Below are positions 1 through 14,446 of a stretch of DNA of 64,000 nucleotides, piece after piece. The notes below the pieces were generated by a model that worked only from the letters and a program-made list of their open reading frames with translations, made no database searches and was not told the DNA's origin. The stretch comes from Halieaceae bacterium (lineage in GTDB: Bacteria; Pseudomonadota; Gammaproteobacteria; Pseudomonadales; Halieaceae): positions 48,958 through 112,957 of the forward strand of contig CACCPA010000007.1 of the NCBI GenBank assembly GCA_902547755.1, in the 5' to 3' direction. Both the position numbers and the translations under genes were made by a program. Every line of letters starts with the position of its first letter. The first letter of the stretch is position 1.

Positions 1-258
1 GGTGAGTACGCCGCGAGTAATATGGAGTCGCAGTACTCTCCCGGTTGCCAGTTGTGGCCGGTTGGGTAAGTAGAGCGCCGATGCAAAGACGGCCCCCATT
101 GCGGCTCGCCAAAACGTGGCGCTGTAGGCACCCATGGCCAGCGCTTGGGCTTTCATGACCGCATCGAGCATGCAGAAGAACAGTACGCCTGCACTCGCCA
201 ACAAGACCGGAATGAGAACGCTCTCGCTGTTTTCAGGGGCGCCGATCATTTTCACCAT
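1..258 (-). CDS. EamA/DMT-family transporter, N-terminal part (cut by window edge)
   Basis: The reverse strand is open from an ATG at 258 to the window edge, giving 86 residues. A short polar start (MVKMIGAPENSES) leads into a hydrophobic helix (VLIPVLLASAGVLFFCMLDA). Next come TFWRAAMGAVFASALYLP and the beginning of the loop after it. This is the usual N-terminal pattern of EamA (drug/metabolite transporter superfamily) permeases, where helix 1 is followed by an xxxRxxxxxxx helix 2. It lies 44 bp downstream of the alpha/beta hydrolase on the same strand, so the two may be co-transcribed. A second ATG at 249 is an alternative start, and neither has a strong ribosome binding site. The substrate cannot be inferred, and the rest of the gene is outside the window. 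Confidence 0.7.
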   Translation of the reverse strand, partial: MVKMIGAPENSESVLIPVLLASAGVLFFCMLDAVMKAQALAMGAYSATFWRAAMGAVFASALYLPNRPQLATGRVLRLHITRGVLT

Positions 259-302
259 GAAGCCACGATTGCACTGGAGAAATGCACCTGCCCGACACTA
301 GC

Positions 303-1277
303 TCAAGCCGCTTTATCAGCTGCGTGCCACTGTGCGACCAGCGAGCGAAGTACGCTGACAAAGGCGACGGGCTCATCGAGCATCAGGTGATGACGTGCAC
401 CGGGAATGCTAATGAAAGGAATGTTATCGCCACCCTGCTCACGCACGTAATCGGCCGAGTCATCATCAAATAAGGCGCTGTGCTGTCCGTAGACGTAGGC
501 TTTTCTGCCAGGTGCAGCTACAACAACATCCACTTGATTGAGTATTCGGTCTTTCAGGGAGAAATCACTGTCGAACACACTGGTATCGAACTTCCAGGTC
601 CATCCTCCGTCGACCTGTTTCAGCGAGTGATAGGCCATGTAATGGAATAGATAAGGTTCGCCACAAGGTTGGTTTGGCGAGAGCACAAAACGCGATTTTG
701 CCTCGTCATACGTTGGGTAGATTCGGTTCGGGCGACTCGTATCCGATCGCATGGGACGTCCACCCGCAAAGTGTGCTTTGAGTCGCTCGGGTCTCAAGAC
801 CATGAGATCGCAAACAACGAGGCCACCGAATAGCTCATGAAAATCATTCATGGCTGCAAGGCCCACATGCCCACCATAGCTATGTGCGATCACGATGGGC
901 TTAATGGCGTGATCAAATAGACCCGTTTCGCGAGCTACGTCGATCACTTCCTGTGCGCGAACAGCGTCGGGATAGGACGAACGAACGCCTGAGTCACCCA
1001 TACCGGATAGATCGTAGGCAACGACGTGGTATTGTTCAGCTAGAAACGGGGCGATGAAAGCCATGCAGCGGGCATGGGCCAGAAAACCGTGCATCAAGAG
1101 CAGAGGTGGATTCTCAGGATCACCCCAGCGGAAGTAGTGAACATTGCACCCGTCCGAGTTTACCCATCCCTCTTCGCGAGGCACCTGCAACGCATCGACC
1201 AGCCACTTCGGTGCATCGGGTGCGTCCGGCGGCAGTTCGTTATTTAGGTTACAGATATCGGTTACCGGGCTCTTCAT
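303..1277 (-). CDS. alpha/beta-fold hydrolase
   Basis: A 324-residue soluble protein with no signal peptide. It has the landmarks of an alpha/beta hydrolase: an oxyanion-type LLMHGFLAHAR segment near residue 60, the nucleophile elbow AHSYGG with Ser133, and a C-terminal GARHHLMLDEP segment carrying the likely catalytic His. The acidic residue is probably in the strand before the His. Length and motif spacing fit the broad esterase/epoxide hydrolase/haloalkane dehalogenase-like group. The substrate cannot be told from sequence. The start is ATG at 1277. The gene is read away from the Nudix cluster and toward the truncated EamA transporter 44 bp downstream. Confidence 0.85.
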   Translation of the reverse strand: MKSPVTDICNLNNELPPDAPDAPKWLVDALQVPREEGWVNSDGCNVHYFRWGDPENPPLLLMHGFLAHARCMAFIAPFLAEQYHVVAYDLSGMGDSGVRSSYPDAVRAQEVIDVARETGLFDHAIKPIVIAHSYGGHVGLAAMNDFHELFGGLVVCDLMVLRPERLKAHFAGGRPMRSDTSRPNRIYPTYDEAKSRFVLSPNQPCGEPYLFHYMAYHSLKQVDGGWTWKFDTSVFDSDFSLKDRILNQVDVVVAAPGRKAYVYGQHSALFDDDSADYVREQGGDNIPFISIPGARHHLMLDEPVAFVSVLRSLVAQWHAADKAA

Positions 1278-1616
1278 AGCTGTGTGTTCATCCTCGAAGT
1301 CTACTCATACGAGCGAAACTGGCTTTTGGTCGCTTGTTACCCGCGTATTTTCCAAAGTAATCAACTGGCGGATAGCTGGAGTGCCACCCCTTTTGCTCGC
1401 GCCGGCATGCTAAACGCTTGGCAGGCAAAAATCTTCAAAAAAGGGCTCCCCGCTAGCTCGCTACTCAATTCATCACAATCCATTACCAATGGATGAGCTG
1501 GCGAATCGGTTTGATGGGGTGATGTGGTAATGAATAGACCAGCCCAGGAGAGTTGGTTTCTGGGACTGACGACCTAAGCTGACCGTTGTTGCTCTCGGCC
1601 TTTTACCCTCAGGGTA
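1278..1616. other. intergenic region without a supported gene
   Basis: This 339-bp stretch lies between the start of the alpha/beta hydrolase and the stop of the small membrane protein gene. Open frames here are short, lack ribosome binding sites and have no recognisable domains. It must contain the hydrolase promoter. A short perfect inverted repeat (TACCCT, one-base loop, AGGGTA at 1604-1616) abuts the stop codon of the small gene at 1617. It has no T-run and is not called a terminator. Confidence 0.5.
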
Positions 1617-1847
1617 TTACTTTCGACGAAAAGTTCTGAGGTGCAGTTTTATCGACGTAAAAAAACGTTCCCTTGCGCTACGCATCAGGATGAAGCAGCC
1701 CGCAGCGGCCAAGGGTAAGACAAACATCACACCGGCGAGGAGTTTTTCGAACGAACCAACGTCCGGGCCTCGGGTGATGCCGCGAAATAGCGCTCCGGAG
1801 GCCCACGCGGCGAGGCCTAAAAGACCCACATAACCATAGAACTTCAC
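1617..1847 (-). CDS. small two-helix membrane protein, unknown function
   Basis: A 76-residue ORF with a GTG start and an AAAGG about 5 bases upstream. The sequence shows two hydrophobic segments, roughly residues 5-22 (YGYVGLLGLAAWASGALF) and 35-54 (LLAGVMFVLPLAAAGCFILM). A very basic tail follows (RSARERFF...RTFRRK). This is consistent with a small inner-membrane protein whose C-terminus is cytoplasmic. It lies 133 bp downstream of the Nudix hydrolase on the same strand and may be co-transcribed with it. I do not recognise a family. Confidence 0.5.
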   Translation of the reverse strand: MKFYGYVGLLGLAAWASGALFRGITRGPDVGSFEKLLAGVMFVLPLAAAGCFILMRSARERFFTSIKLHLRTFRRK

Positions 1848-1980
1848 AATACCTTTAAGCTGATTGAGGGATTTCGTCCACTCCTTTTTGGAGGGCTCGC
1901 TTCATTCTGTTCGTTCGGGAAAGCTTCTGGCTCATAACGATAACGTCCTCGGTTGCTTACAAGTAAAGTTCCTTCCAGCC

Positions 1981-2691
1981 TCAACTCCTGACAAAGGGTG
2001 GATAGGTATCGTCGACGTCGCTGTAAACGTATTCCCACCCTTTCTCTTGCATGATGGCACGGTGCCGAGCACCTGCAGCGCTGCCATCGCCCGCTTCGTA
2101 ACCCGCATCCCCTTGGAACAGCACGGCCATTTTGCCCTCTGCCTTGGTAAACACGGGGAAAACATAGGGTGGTGGAATTTCGCTTTCACCAGCGGTCATA
2201 TCGGCGGTTGTGGCGTAACGCAACAGGCTGAGCAGCGTGATGTAGGTGGGTGGCAGCATGCCAAACTCGCCCGCCTCGTGTTGTGCTACCGCATCCTGCA
2301 CGCGAATCCATGCAAAGTCGTGAATCTCGCTTCCGTCAATGGCAACGTCCATATCTTCCGCCAGGGGCGCCGCGTAAATCCAGGTTTCAAATCGCTTAGA
2401 TTCAACGACAGGTGTCGTCCAGTGGCTGAGGTGCACCATATTTTCAGTATCTGGACGCAAGCCGCATTCTTCCTCGGCCTCGCGTGCTGCCGCAATGCGC
2501 GCGGCCAAGGCGATATCGCCTTCAGCCGACTCAATGTCGCTTTCTTCCAATGCGCCACCGGGAAAGACCCATAAGCCACCGGCAAACATCAGCGCTTTGT
2601 TGCGCTTGAGCATTAAGGTTTCCATGCCATTGTCCGTGTCACGCAAAAGAACAACGGTGCTGGCAGGTCTGGCTTTGGGTATATCAGTCAC
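1981..2691 (-). CDS. Nudix hydrolase, NUDT19-like with interrupted Nudix box
   Basis: A 236-residue protein starting at GTG 2691, with AAGGA just upstream. The N-terminus (ASTVVLLRDTDNGMETLMLKRN) and GLWVFPGGALEES form the Nudix fold. The catalytic helix REAEEECGL provides the REUxEExGU half of the Nudix box. The gap between the PGG(A)LE part and the REAEEE part is longer than in the canonical 23-residue box, holding about 20 extra residues (SDIESAEGDIALAARIAAA). That is typical of the NUDT19/RP2-type Nudix proteins that act on CoA derivatives or similar diphosphates. The family assignment is fairly sure. The substrate (CoA species, ADP-ribose or other) is inferred only. Confidence 0.85.
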   Translation of the reverse strand: MTDIPKARPASTVVLLRDTDNGMETLMLKRNKALMFAGGLWVFPGGALEESDIESAEGDIALAARIAAAREAEEECGLRPDTENMVHLSHWTTPVVESKRFETWIYAAPLAEDMDVAIDGSEIHDFAWIRVQDAVAQHEAGEFGMLPPTYITLLSLLRYATTADMTAGESEIPPPYVFPVFTKAEGKMAVLFQGDAGYEAGDGSAAGARHRAIMQEKGWEYVYSDVDDTYPPFVRS

Positions 2692-2887
2692 GGGGATTCC
2701 TTAACGCTATTTTTGAGTTCAGCGTAGCACTCGTAGGCTGAAAAAGTTAAGTGAGATGCCCTGATTGTCATGGCGATGCATTCAAATCGCCGTTGTAGGA
2801 AAAATAGTGGAAAGGAAGGTCTTTTATCCTTGGTAGCACTGTGGAACGAGAGCTATAGTGACTCTACTGTTTTGGGAGCTATTCGCG

Positions 2888-4219
2888 ATGTCGAAAGTGG
2901 AAACCAATGTTCCTGATCGTGAGCCCGAGTCTGGATTGGCTGGGCTTTCCGGACTCCTAAATTCGGTTATTTCCGTTGGGCGCGATATTCTGGCGCGCCG
3001 TCGACAGAATGCACTCGAAGCGCCTTCGAGCGATCTACTGGCGAAAAGTAAGCAGCTAATCCATCACCGAGGTGAAGCGTCAGGCTTAGCACTGGCTTGC
3101 GAGGTCGTAGCGGATTATCAAGCGCTAGATGATGACAACCGACGCCTTTTCTTCGAAGCCTTAGCTAACGGCTTTTCTGCCGACAGTAGTGTGGTTTTAA
3201 CTGCCGCGGAGAGCTACAAGCTCGATCCGTCAGAGGCGAATCTTGCCGCGCTGTCGCGGGCTGCCGAAGCGCCGCGAATAAAGCTTTTTCGACGAATGAA
3301 TATGGCGCCAGAAGCAACGCCTGTATTGGTGGAAATGCGTGGAGCAATGATTCAGACGCTCGGCGACCTCCCCCAGCTTAAGGCGGTAGAGACCGACCTA
3401 AAGCATCAGTTTATCTCCTGGTTTAATCGCGGATTTCTGGAGTTGCGGGTGATTGACTGGAATACACCGGCATCCATTCTCGAACGAATCATTCAGTACG
3501 AATCGGTACATGCGATTCAGGGCTGGAATGACCTGCGAGCCAGATTGAGCGGCAACCGCATGTGTTTCGCGTTTTTTCACCCGGCGATGCCCGATGATCC
3601 GCTGGTGTTCGTAGAGGTGGCGCTAACCGAGGGAGTTCCCGATGCGATTGGTCCGCTGATTGATCAAACGAAAGAGGGTGATGTGGGGACTACGCCGGAT
3701 ACGGTTGTCTTTTATTCCATAAGCAACTGTCACCCCGGCTTGGCTGGCGTCTCATTCGGTAACTTTCTGATCAAACAGGTGGTTGAAGAAGTCGGTAAGC
3801 GTTATTCGACGATGAAGCGATACGTAACGCTCTCACCCATTCCCGGTTTTTGCCGTTGGCTGGCTACTCAGGAAACAGGTATCGATCTCGAGGAAATGCG
3901 GTCGATGGCGAAGACCGATACGGCCAAGACTGCCGATGCACGACGAGACGATTTACTGACAGCCTGCGCGCAGTACCTTGTGAAGGAACGCCGCAATAAC
4001 CTCGCGCTCGATCCCGTGGCCCGCTTTCATCTAGGGAATGGCGCAAGCCTTCACGCCATTCATTGGGCGGCCGATCTCAGCGACAAGGGTCTAGAGCAAT
4101 CGGCGGGTCTTATGGTCAATTACCTCTATAATCTTCGCAGTATCGAAGAGAATCACGATAGCTATTTTGATCAGGGCGAGATTGCAACATCACGCGATGT
4201 CGCCCGATTGTTAAACTGA
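2888..4219 (+). CDS. malonyl-CoA decarboxylase
   Basis: This enzyme converts malonyl-CoA to acetyl-CoA and CO2 in the cytoplasm. The 443-residue product resembles the MCD family (eukaryotic MLYCD and bacterial MatA). An N-terminal helical domain occupies about residues 1-180. A GNAT-like catalytic domain follows, with FFHPAMPDDPLVFVEVALT, the conserved VFYSISNCHPGLAGVSFGNF block (conserved Ser and His) and LSPIPGFCRWL. I place the start at ATG 2888 rather than an upstream in-frame GTG at 2858, because GGGAG lies about 9 bases before 2888. The M20 peptidase gene follows 31 bp downstream. No malonyl-CoA synthetase or malonate transporter lies beside it, so a role in trimming malonyl-CoA pools is possible but inferred. 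Confidence 0.92.
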   Translation: MSKVETNVPDREPESGLAGLSGLLNSVISVGRDILARRRQNALEAPSSDLLAKSKQLIHHRGEASGLALACEVVADYQALDDDNRRLFFEALANGFSADSSVVLTAAESYKLDPSEANLAALSRAAEAPRIKLFRRMNMAPEATPVLVEMRGAMIQTLGDLPQLKAVETDLKHQFISWFNRGFLELRVIDWNTPASILERIIQYESVHAIQGWNDLRARLSGNRMCFAFFHPAMPDDPLVFVEVALTEGVPDAIGPLIDQTKEGDVGTTPDTVVFYSISNCHPGLAGVSFGNFLIKQVVEEVGKRYSTMKRYVTLSPIPGFCRWLATQETGIDLEEMRSMAKTDTAKTADARRDDLLTACAQYLVKERRNNLALDPVARFHLGNGASLHAIHWAADLSDKGLEQSAGLMVNYLYNLRSIEENHDSYFDQGEIATSRDVARLLN

Positions 4220-4250
4220 CCCGAAGACGGGTTCATTGGAGTCGCTCGAT

Positions 4251-5777
4251 ATGACATTCGTCCGCAATATGACAGCCGCGTTGGTGCTTTTGGGTGTGGC
4301 ATCGTCAGGCGCAAGTGCACAAAGCCCCGCCGAAATCGCGCGACAGCACCATCAAGCGACAGCTACCACCATTGTTGCTGATTTTCGTGAGTTTCTGAGC
4401 ATTCCTAACGTTGCAAGCAACCTCACCGACATGAAGGACAATGCGTCGTTTATTCAGGACTACATCGGAAGTCGAGGATTTACCTCTAAGGTTGTCTCTG
4501 CCGGCGGCGCACCTTACGTGGTCGCTGAGCGGCCCGGCTCGGATGGCGCGCCCACTATCTTGGTCTATGCGCATTTTGACGGGCAGCCAGTCATCCCCAG
4601 TCAGTGGTCCTCGCCACCCTTTGAGCCAACACTATGGACGGATAATCCGCTCAAGGCTGAGGCAAAAATCTTATCTTGGGATCAGGACGCCTTTGACCCC
4701 TCATGGCGCGTTGTCGCGCGCTCTGCTGGGGACGATAAAGCACCCGTCATTGCTTTGATGGCCGCCATTGATGCCTTGGTGGCTGCGGACAAGATGCCGG
4801 ATGTCACCGTCAAACTGATCCTCGACGGTGAAGAGGAGCGGGGTAGCCCAACCTTGGCAGGCGTACTTGAACAGGTTGCTGATGATCTGGTCGCCGATGT
4901 CATGCTCTTTTGTGATGGCCCCATGCATCAGTTGGGGCGCCGACAGCTCGTATTGGGGGTCCGAGGTAGCATGACTGTCGATCTTACGACCTTTGGTCCC
5001 AACCGTCCTTTGCACTCGGGCCACTACGGCAACTGGGCACCAAACCCCAACGAGATCCTGATGCGTTTGTTGCTGTCGCTGAAAGACGATAAGGGGCGTG
5101 TCGCGGTTGCAGGCTATTCCGATGATGTTAGAACTGTGTCAGAGCAAGAGACTCGTGCCGTTGCCGCCATGCCGTCAGTTGATGCGCAGCTGAAGCGCGA
5201 ACTCGGTCTTGGTAATAACGAAATACCGGATGAGCGCCTCGAGTCAGCCATCATGCGCCCGGCCATTGTAGTCCGTGGTATCTCGGGTGGCGGAGTGGGT
5301 CCTGAGGCGCGGAATATTATCGAACCGACGGCCCAAGCCTCTCTCAATTTGCGGCTGGTGCCGGGTCAAAAGCCCGAGGCCTTATTGGCTACCCTGAAAG
5401 CTCATTTTGAAAAGATGGGTATGACCGTTTCGTCCGAAGGCCCCGATAAGGTTGCCGCTCGAGAGCGTCACCTGCAGATGGTCCCCCGTCCAGGCGGTTA
5501 CCGCTCGTTCCGAACGTCCATTGACGCCGATGTGGTCGACGATTTGAAGGTCATACTCGATCGGTTGGGCGATCAGGAGACACTGATTACACCCACCATG
5601 GGTGGATCGCTGCCGATCTACCTGTTTGAGGATAATCTCGAGGCCCCCATTGTCATCCTTCCCGTTGCAAACCATGACAACAATCAGCACGGTCGCGATG
5701 AGAACCTCCGCTTGAAGAACCTCTTTGATGCCATAGAGATGTACGCCGAGGTACTTGTCGGCCTATCTGACGAGTGA
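4251..5777 (+). CDS. secreted M20-family zinc metallopeptidase
   Basis: A 508-residue exopeptidase/amidohydrolase of the M20 (carboxypeptidase G2/dipeptidase) family. From the ATG at 4251 (TTGGAG about 9 bases upstream) the protein begins with a cleavable signal peptide (MTFVRNMTAALVLLGVASSGASAQ), so it is probably periplasmic. Metal-site motifs are visible: YAHFDGQPV (first His/Asp), AGDDKAPVIA (bridging Asp) and LILDGEEERGSP (catalytic Glu pair). A dimerisation domain and a C-terminal metal His (VANHDNNQHG) follow. It sits 31 bp after malonyl-CoA decarboxylase and is convergent with an S9 peptidase. The two peptidases might share a role in peptide scavenging, though that is inference. Confidence 0.92.
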   Translation: MTFVRNMTAALVLLGVASSGASAQSPAEIARQHHQATATTIVADFREFLSIPNVASNLTDMKDNASFIQDYIGSRGFTSKVVSAGGAPYVVAERPGSDGAPTILVYAHFDGQPVIPSQWSSPPFEPTLWTDNPLKAEAKILSWDQDAFDPSWRVVARSAGDDKAPVIALMAAIDALVAADKMPDVTVKLILDGEEERGSPTLAGVLEQVADDLVADVMLFCDGPMHQLGRRQLVLGVRGSMTVDLTTFGPNRPLHSGHYGNWAPNPNEILMRLLLSLKDDKGRVAVAGYSDDVRTVSEQETRAVAAMPSVDAQLKRELGLGNNEIPDERLESAIMRPAIVVRGISGGGVGPEARNIIEPTAQASLNLRLVPGQKPEALLATLKAHFEKMGMTVSSEGPDKVAARERHLQMVPRPGGYRSFRTSIDADVVDDLKVILDRLGDQETLITPTMGGSLPIYLFEDNLEAPIVILPVANHDNNQHGRDENLRLKNLFDAIEMYAEVLVGLSDE

Positions 5778-5828
5778 TGAGTAAACCCAGAATATTGGTC
5801 CAGGGCGTGCAACAACTATGGGCTAGCG

Positions 5829-5857
5829 TGGCGCTCTCCGTGCGTGGAGAAGCGCCA
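5829..5857. terminator. strong hairpin between convergent peptidase genes
   Basis: TGGCGCT + CTCC pair with GGAG + AGCGCCA around a 6-base loop, with one bulged A. This gives an 11-bp stem midway between two convergent stop codons (5777 and 5875). Neither side has a clear T-run, so rho-independent termination is plausible but not certain. Confidence 0.45.
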
Positions 5858-5874
5858 AATACCCGGGCGCTACG

Positions 5875-7959
5875 CTACCTGCCGTTTGAATCCTCTTTTC
5901 GGTAGCGCTCAAACCAAGCGAGGATGTGATCGACCTTGGTAATGAGTCTCGACGGTCTACTCGCGATGCCGTGCGATGCTCCAGGTAAGCGCACCATGGC
6001 TGAATCCACGCCACGCAGTCGCAACGCCTGATAGAACTGCTCGGTCTCGGACATGGGTGTACGCCGATCTTCTTCGCCCGTCAGCAGAAGGGTAGGCGTA
6101 ACGACATTACCTACCAAAGACAGTGGTGAACGCTTCCAATAATGATCCAGGTGTTCCCAAGGTGGTCCGGGGAACTGATGGTAGATCTGACCCACCATCG
6201 AGTCGGCGGTCAGTGTTTTGCTCACCCAATTGATTACCGGCTTCGCTGCGACCGCCGCATTGAAGCGATCTGTCAGGCCGACGGCATAGGCCGTGGCGAT
6301 GCCGCCCGCACTGCCACCTGCGATAAATAAATTATCGCCATCCACAATGCCTCTCTCGATCAAGGCATCAATGCCTGACATGTGGTCAGCAAAGTCCTCT
6401 TCACTCGAGTACTTGTACTGGAGCAGCAGCGCAAAATCCTCGCCGTACGAGAGGCTACCCCGATGGTTATCGTAAAAAACGATGTAGCCAGCAGCGGCCA
6501 TGAGCTGAAGTTCAGCTGAAAAATGGGGTCCATAGGCGAGGTGAGGGCCCCCGTGAATCTCAAGAATCAGGGGGTATTTCTTTGTGGGATCGAAATCAGG
6601 TGGTGTGATGTACCAGCCTTGGATCTCCTGGCCGTCAAACGATGAGTTGTAGACAATCTCGTGCACCTCACCCAACGATCGGTAGTTCAGAAGATCATCG
6701 TTGAGCGCCGTGACGATTTTGGGCGTTTTACGCTGCATGACCGCGATGTCTGCGGGCCGATCGGGTCCTCCTTTTGTGTAGGCAACGACACCACCGGCCG
6801 TGTGGAACCCGCCGGATAGATAGGGCCGACCCACGCTGGTCCCGCCCAATCCTGTTGCTACTGACGAGACTGCCTTGTTCAGCGTTACCTGTTTGATGCA
6901 CCGCTCACCGCGCTCATCAAAGGCAAAGTAGAGCGCTTTACCATCGGCTCGCCACAGGATATTCGTCGCATCGCCATCGACGGCCTCGGTGAGTATGCGG
7001 ACGTCCTTGGTTGACAGATCAACTGTGGCAATACGGTCGGGTGTGAAGGCCAGGGGTCTACTCTTTTCGTAGCTGATGGCCAGAAGCTTGCCGTTTGGTG
7101 AGACTGCGGGAGACCGCTCAGCACCCGGAAGGTCTGTGATTTGTGTCAGCGCACCGCTGCCAAGCGATACTGAATAGATGTCGGCTTCGTCACTGCGGAG
7201 CTCCCAATCATCCGAGCGGTCAGCAGAGAAAAAGATGGATGTGCTATCAGCCGACCAGCTCAGCCGGCCATTGTGATTGAAATCACCTGATGTGAGCTGT
7301 CGCGCTACACCTCCGTCGGCAGGGATGACGAACACATGACGGTAAGCCGGACCGACGATGCCTCGGCCATCGTATTGATAGCGTGTGGTCGTGACAGTAA
7401 CCGGTGGCTGGGCCCAGACAGCACCTTCGGGTGCTTTGCGACGCTTGGCGATGGGTGGCGTCGATTTTTTAACCGACATGGTGAAGGCCAACCATTGACC
7501 ATCGGGAGACCAGGTGAGGTCTGACGGGCTTTGCTGGAGGTGTGACGCGACCGACGTCTGGCCGGTATCCATCCACTGAATGTGAATCTGACTGGAGCCG
7601 GTCTCGCTCGAGACATATGCAATCTTGTCTCCCTTAGGAGACCAGCGTGGCGAGGTGCTCCGGTGCAAGTTGCTATTGAGCGGTCGATGATCACTGCCAT
7701 CAATGGAGACTTGCCAAAGTGTGGCTTTGGCGGCATCGCTCATGACGTCGAAGGAGCGACGAACATAAACCACGGACTTGCCATCAGGAGCCACCTGCGG
7801 GTCGGAGGCCCACTCCAGTTCAAAGACATCCATGGCATCCAGTGCGGGTGCTGGCTCAGAGGCCAATGAGAGCGTGCTCATCGACAGGATAAGCGCACCA
7901 AGGCTGGATTTAATGAAGATCTTGGAGAGAGAGAAAGAAATTCCTTTTGGCTTAATCAT
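5875..7959 (-). CDS. S9-family serine peptidase (acylaminoacyl/dipeptidyl-peptidase type)
   Basis: A 694-residue secreted peptidase. An N-terminal beta-propeller carries repeated WSPDG/SPNGK-type blades (about residues 50-400). The C-terminal alpha/beta hydrolase domain has FIAGGSAGGIATAYA with nucleophile Ser550, TGEEDRRTP with the likely catalytic Asp, and PGASHGI with the catalytic His. An upstream in-frame start at 8094 would add 45 residues with no signal character. The ATG at 7959 gives a good signal peptide (basic start, SSLGALILSMSTLSLASE), so I use it. It is divergent from the GH2-lacZ-symporter operon and convergent with the M20 peptidase. The role, cleavage of imported or periplasmic peptides, is inferred from family. 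Confidence 0.92.
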   Translation of the reverse strand: MIKPKGISFSLSKIFIKSSLGALILSMSTLSLASEPAPALDAMDVFELEWASDPQVAPDGKSVVYVRRSFDVMSDAAKATLWQVSIDGSDHRPLNSNLHRSTSPRWSPKGDKIAYVSSETGSSQIHIQWMDTGQTSVASHLQQSPSDLTWSPDGQWLAFTMSVKKSTPPIAKRRKAPEGAVWAQPPVTVTTTRYQYDGRGIVGPAYRHVFVIPADGGVARQLTSGDFNHNGRLSWSADSTSIFFSADRSDDWELRSDEADIYSVSLGSGALTQITDLPGAERSPAVSPNGKLLAISYEKSRPLAFTPDRIATVDLSTKDVRILTEAVDGDATNILWRADGKALYFAFDERGERCIKQVTLNKAVSSVATGLGGTSVGRPYLSGGFHTAGGVVAYTKGGPDRPADIAVMQRKTPKIVTALNDDLLNYRSLGEVHEIVYNSSFDGQEIQGWYITPPDFDPTKKYPLILEIHGGPHLAYGPHFSAELQLMAAAGYIVFYDNHRGSLSYGEDFALLLQYKYSSEEDFADHMSGIDALIERGIVDGDNLFIAGGSAGGIATAYAVGLTDRFNAAVAAKPVINWVSKTLTADSMVGQIYHQFPGPPWEHLDHYWKRSPLSLVGNVVTPTLLLTGEEDRRTPMSETEQFYQALRLRGVDSAMVRLPGASHGIASRPSRLITKVDHILAWFERYRKEDSNGR

Positions 7960-8144
7960 AGCAATTTTCTCGTGCGTGTCCGGCTGGAGACAACCGGTCC
8001 AGTGGGTAACTCGATGAGAGTAACCAAGGGATGATTTGAAACACAACTCAATGCGAAAGAAACGATAAGCGGCTATGGTGTGGCTCTGTGCCATCTATAA
8101 CGACACAGACAGCTAAAAAAGAGAAATAAAAAGACAGTCACGAC

Positions 8145-13039
<4,895 letters not shown>

Positions 13040-13068
13040 GATAAGTAGGTATTCGGGAGTCATGGGCT

Positions 13069-14436
13069 ATGAGTGATGCTCTCGATGGGATTGACGCGAT
13101 TTCGACGCGCACCAAGTTCAGTTACGGACTGGGCGCACTGGGGAAGGACTTCGCCTGCTCCATCGTTTATCTCTTTCTCATGTACTACTACACCGATGTG
13201 GCTGGTGTGCCGGCGGCGTTTGTGGGGACGTTGTTTCTCGTTGTCCGCATGATTGATGCGGTATCTGATCCGGTCATGGGCATGATCGTCGACAACACCC
13301 GCAGTCGGTTTGGAAAGTTCAGGCCCTGGATTGTCCTTGGGACGGTGATCAACTCGCTGGCCTTGTTGGCGCTGTTCTCTGCACATCTATTCACGGGTTC
13401 GCAGCTGCTGTTGTTTGTCACCGTGACCTACATCGTCTGGGGCCTCACCTACACGATTATGGATATCCCCTTCTGGTCCATGGTGCCTGCACTGTCTGCT
13501 AGTCGTGAGGAGCGAGAGCGATTGGTTGTGTGGCCGCGCCTCTTCGCCAGCATCGCGTGGACGATCGTCGGCACCTATGGTCTCGCGAGCATCGCCTTCC
13601 TGGGTGAAGGTGATGAAGGCAAGGGTTTCCTTCTCCTCTCGGGTCTCATCATTATTGCCTTTGTCGCATCAGCGCTGATTACCTTTACGCAGGTGAAGGA
13701 GCGCGTTGCTACTCAAGTGACGAGCGAGCGCTTCTCATTTGGGGATGTGATCGCCATCTTGCGAAATAACGATCAGCTAGCTTCGCTGATTGGTTGTGTC
13801 CTTACCTTTAATATCGGCACCCAGCTGGTGGGTGGCTTTGCGATTTACTACTTCAGCTACGCCATTGGTAAGCCCGAATTGTTTCCCATGTTTGCCTTGG
13901 TCTCCGGTATTGCCGAGATGCTTGGCATCTTCATTTTCCCGTGGCTCTGCCGACACCTGCCAAGACATTTTACCTGGTACATCGCCAGCGTTTTCGCTCT
14001 TGCCTGCAGTTTAGTCCTGCTGGCAGGAAGCATCGTGGCACCCGAGAGTGGCGTCTTGGTCGCTGTCGCTGGCGCGCTACTGAAGTTTGGTGGTGGTATT
14101 GCCAATGGCTTGGGCACGGTCATGCTCGCCGATGTCGTTGATTACGGTCATTACAAGACGGGGAAGCGCAGCGAGAGCATTATTTTTTCAGTCCAGACCA
14201 TGCTGGTGAAGTTCGCAGGAGCTTTCGCCGGTTTTTTCATCGGAGTTGGGTTATCGCTCATCGGTTACGTACCCAATGAGATCCAAAGCGAGGCGACAGT
14301 ATTTGGCTTAAGAGCCCTGATGATTGGTCTTCCGGTTTTCTTTCTGATCGGGAGTATCTGGGCATATCGACAAACGTTTCGTTTGCACGGTGAGTTGCAC
14401 CAGCGAGTCTCCGATTTTATCTCCAAGCAGCGATAG
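13069..14436 (+). CDS. GPH-family sugar:cation symporter (MelB-like MFS)
   Basis: A 455-residue inner-membrane transporter with about twelve hydrophobic segments. The N-terminus (FSYGLGALGKDFACSIVYLF), the helix 2-3 loop DAVSDPVMGMIVDNTRSRFGKFRPWI and GKRSESIIFSVQ near residue 370 are hallmarks of the glycoside-pentoside-hexuronide:cation symporters (MelB, LacS, XylP). It is the third gene of the GH2-lacZ operon, so it probably imports the galactoside that the two enzymes cleave. It ends 10 bp before the stop of the convergent aminotransferase gene. The coupling ion (Na+ or H+) cannot be decided. Confidence 0.93.
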   Translation: MSDALDGIDAISTRTKFSYGLGALGKDFACSIVYLFLMYYYTDVAGVPAAFVGTLFLVVRMIDAVSDPVMGMIVDNTRSRFGKFRPWIVLGTVINSLALLALFSAHLFTGSQLLLFVTVTYIVWGLTYTIMDIPFWSMVPALSASREERERLVVWPRLFASIAWTIVGTYGLASIAFLGEGDEGKGFLLLSGLIIIAFVASALITFTQVKERVATQVTSERFSFGDVIAILRNNDQLASLIGCVLTFNIGTQLVGGFAIYYFSYAIGKPELFPMFALVSGIAEMLGIFIFPWLCRHLPRHFTWYIASVFALACSLVLLAGSIVAPESGVLVAVAGALLKFGGGIANGLGTVMLADVVDYGHYKTGKRSESIIFSVQTMLVKFAGAFAGFFIGVGLSLIGYVPNEIQSEATVFGLRALMIGLPVFFLIGSIWAYRQTFRLHGELHQRVSDFISKQR

Positions 14437-14446
14437 CAAAACTGGC

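Noticed and set aside
1604..1616. Terminator at the end of the 76-residue membrane protein gene
   Set aside because: A 6-bp stem with a one-base loop is sterically unlikely and no T-run follows.
1864..2574. 236-residue open frame on the plus strand
   Set aside because: Antisense to the Nudix hydrolase with no RBS or domain; the reverse-strand gene is clear.
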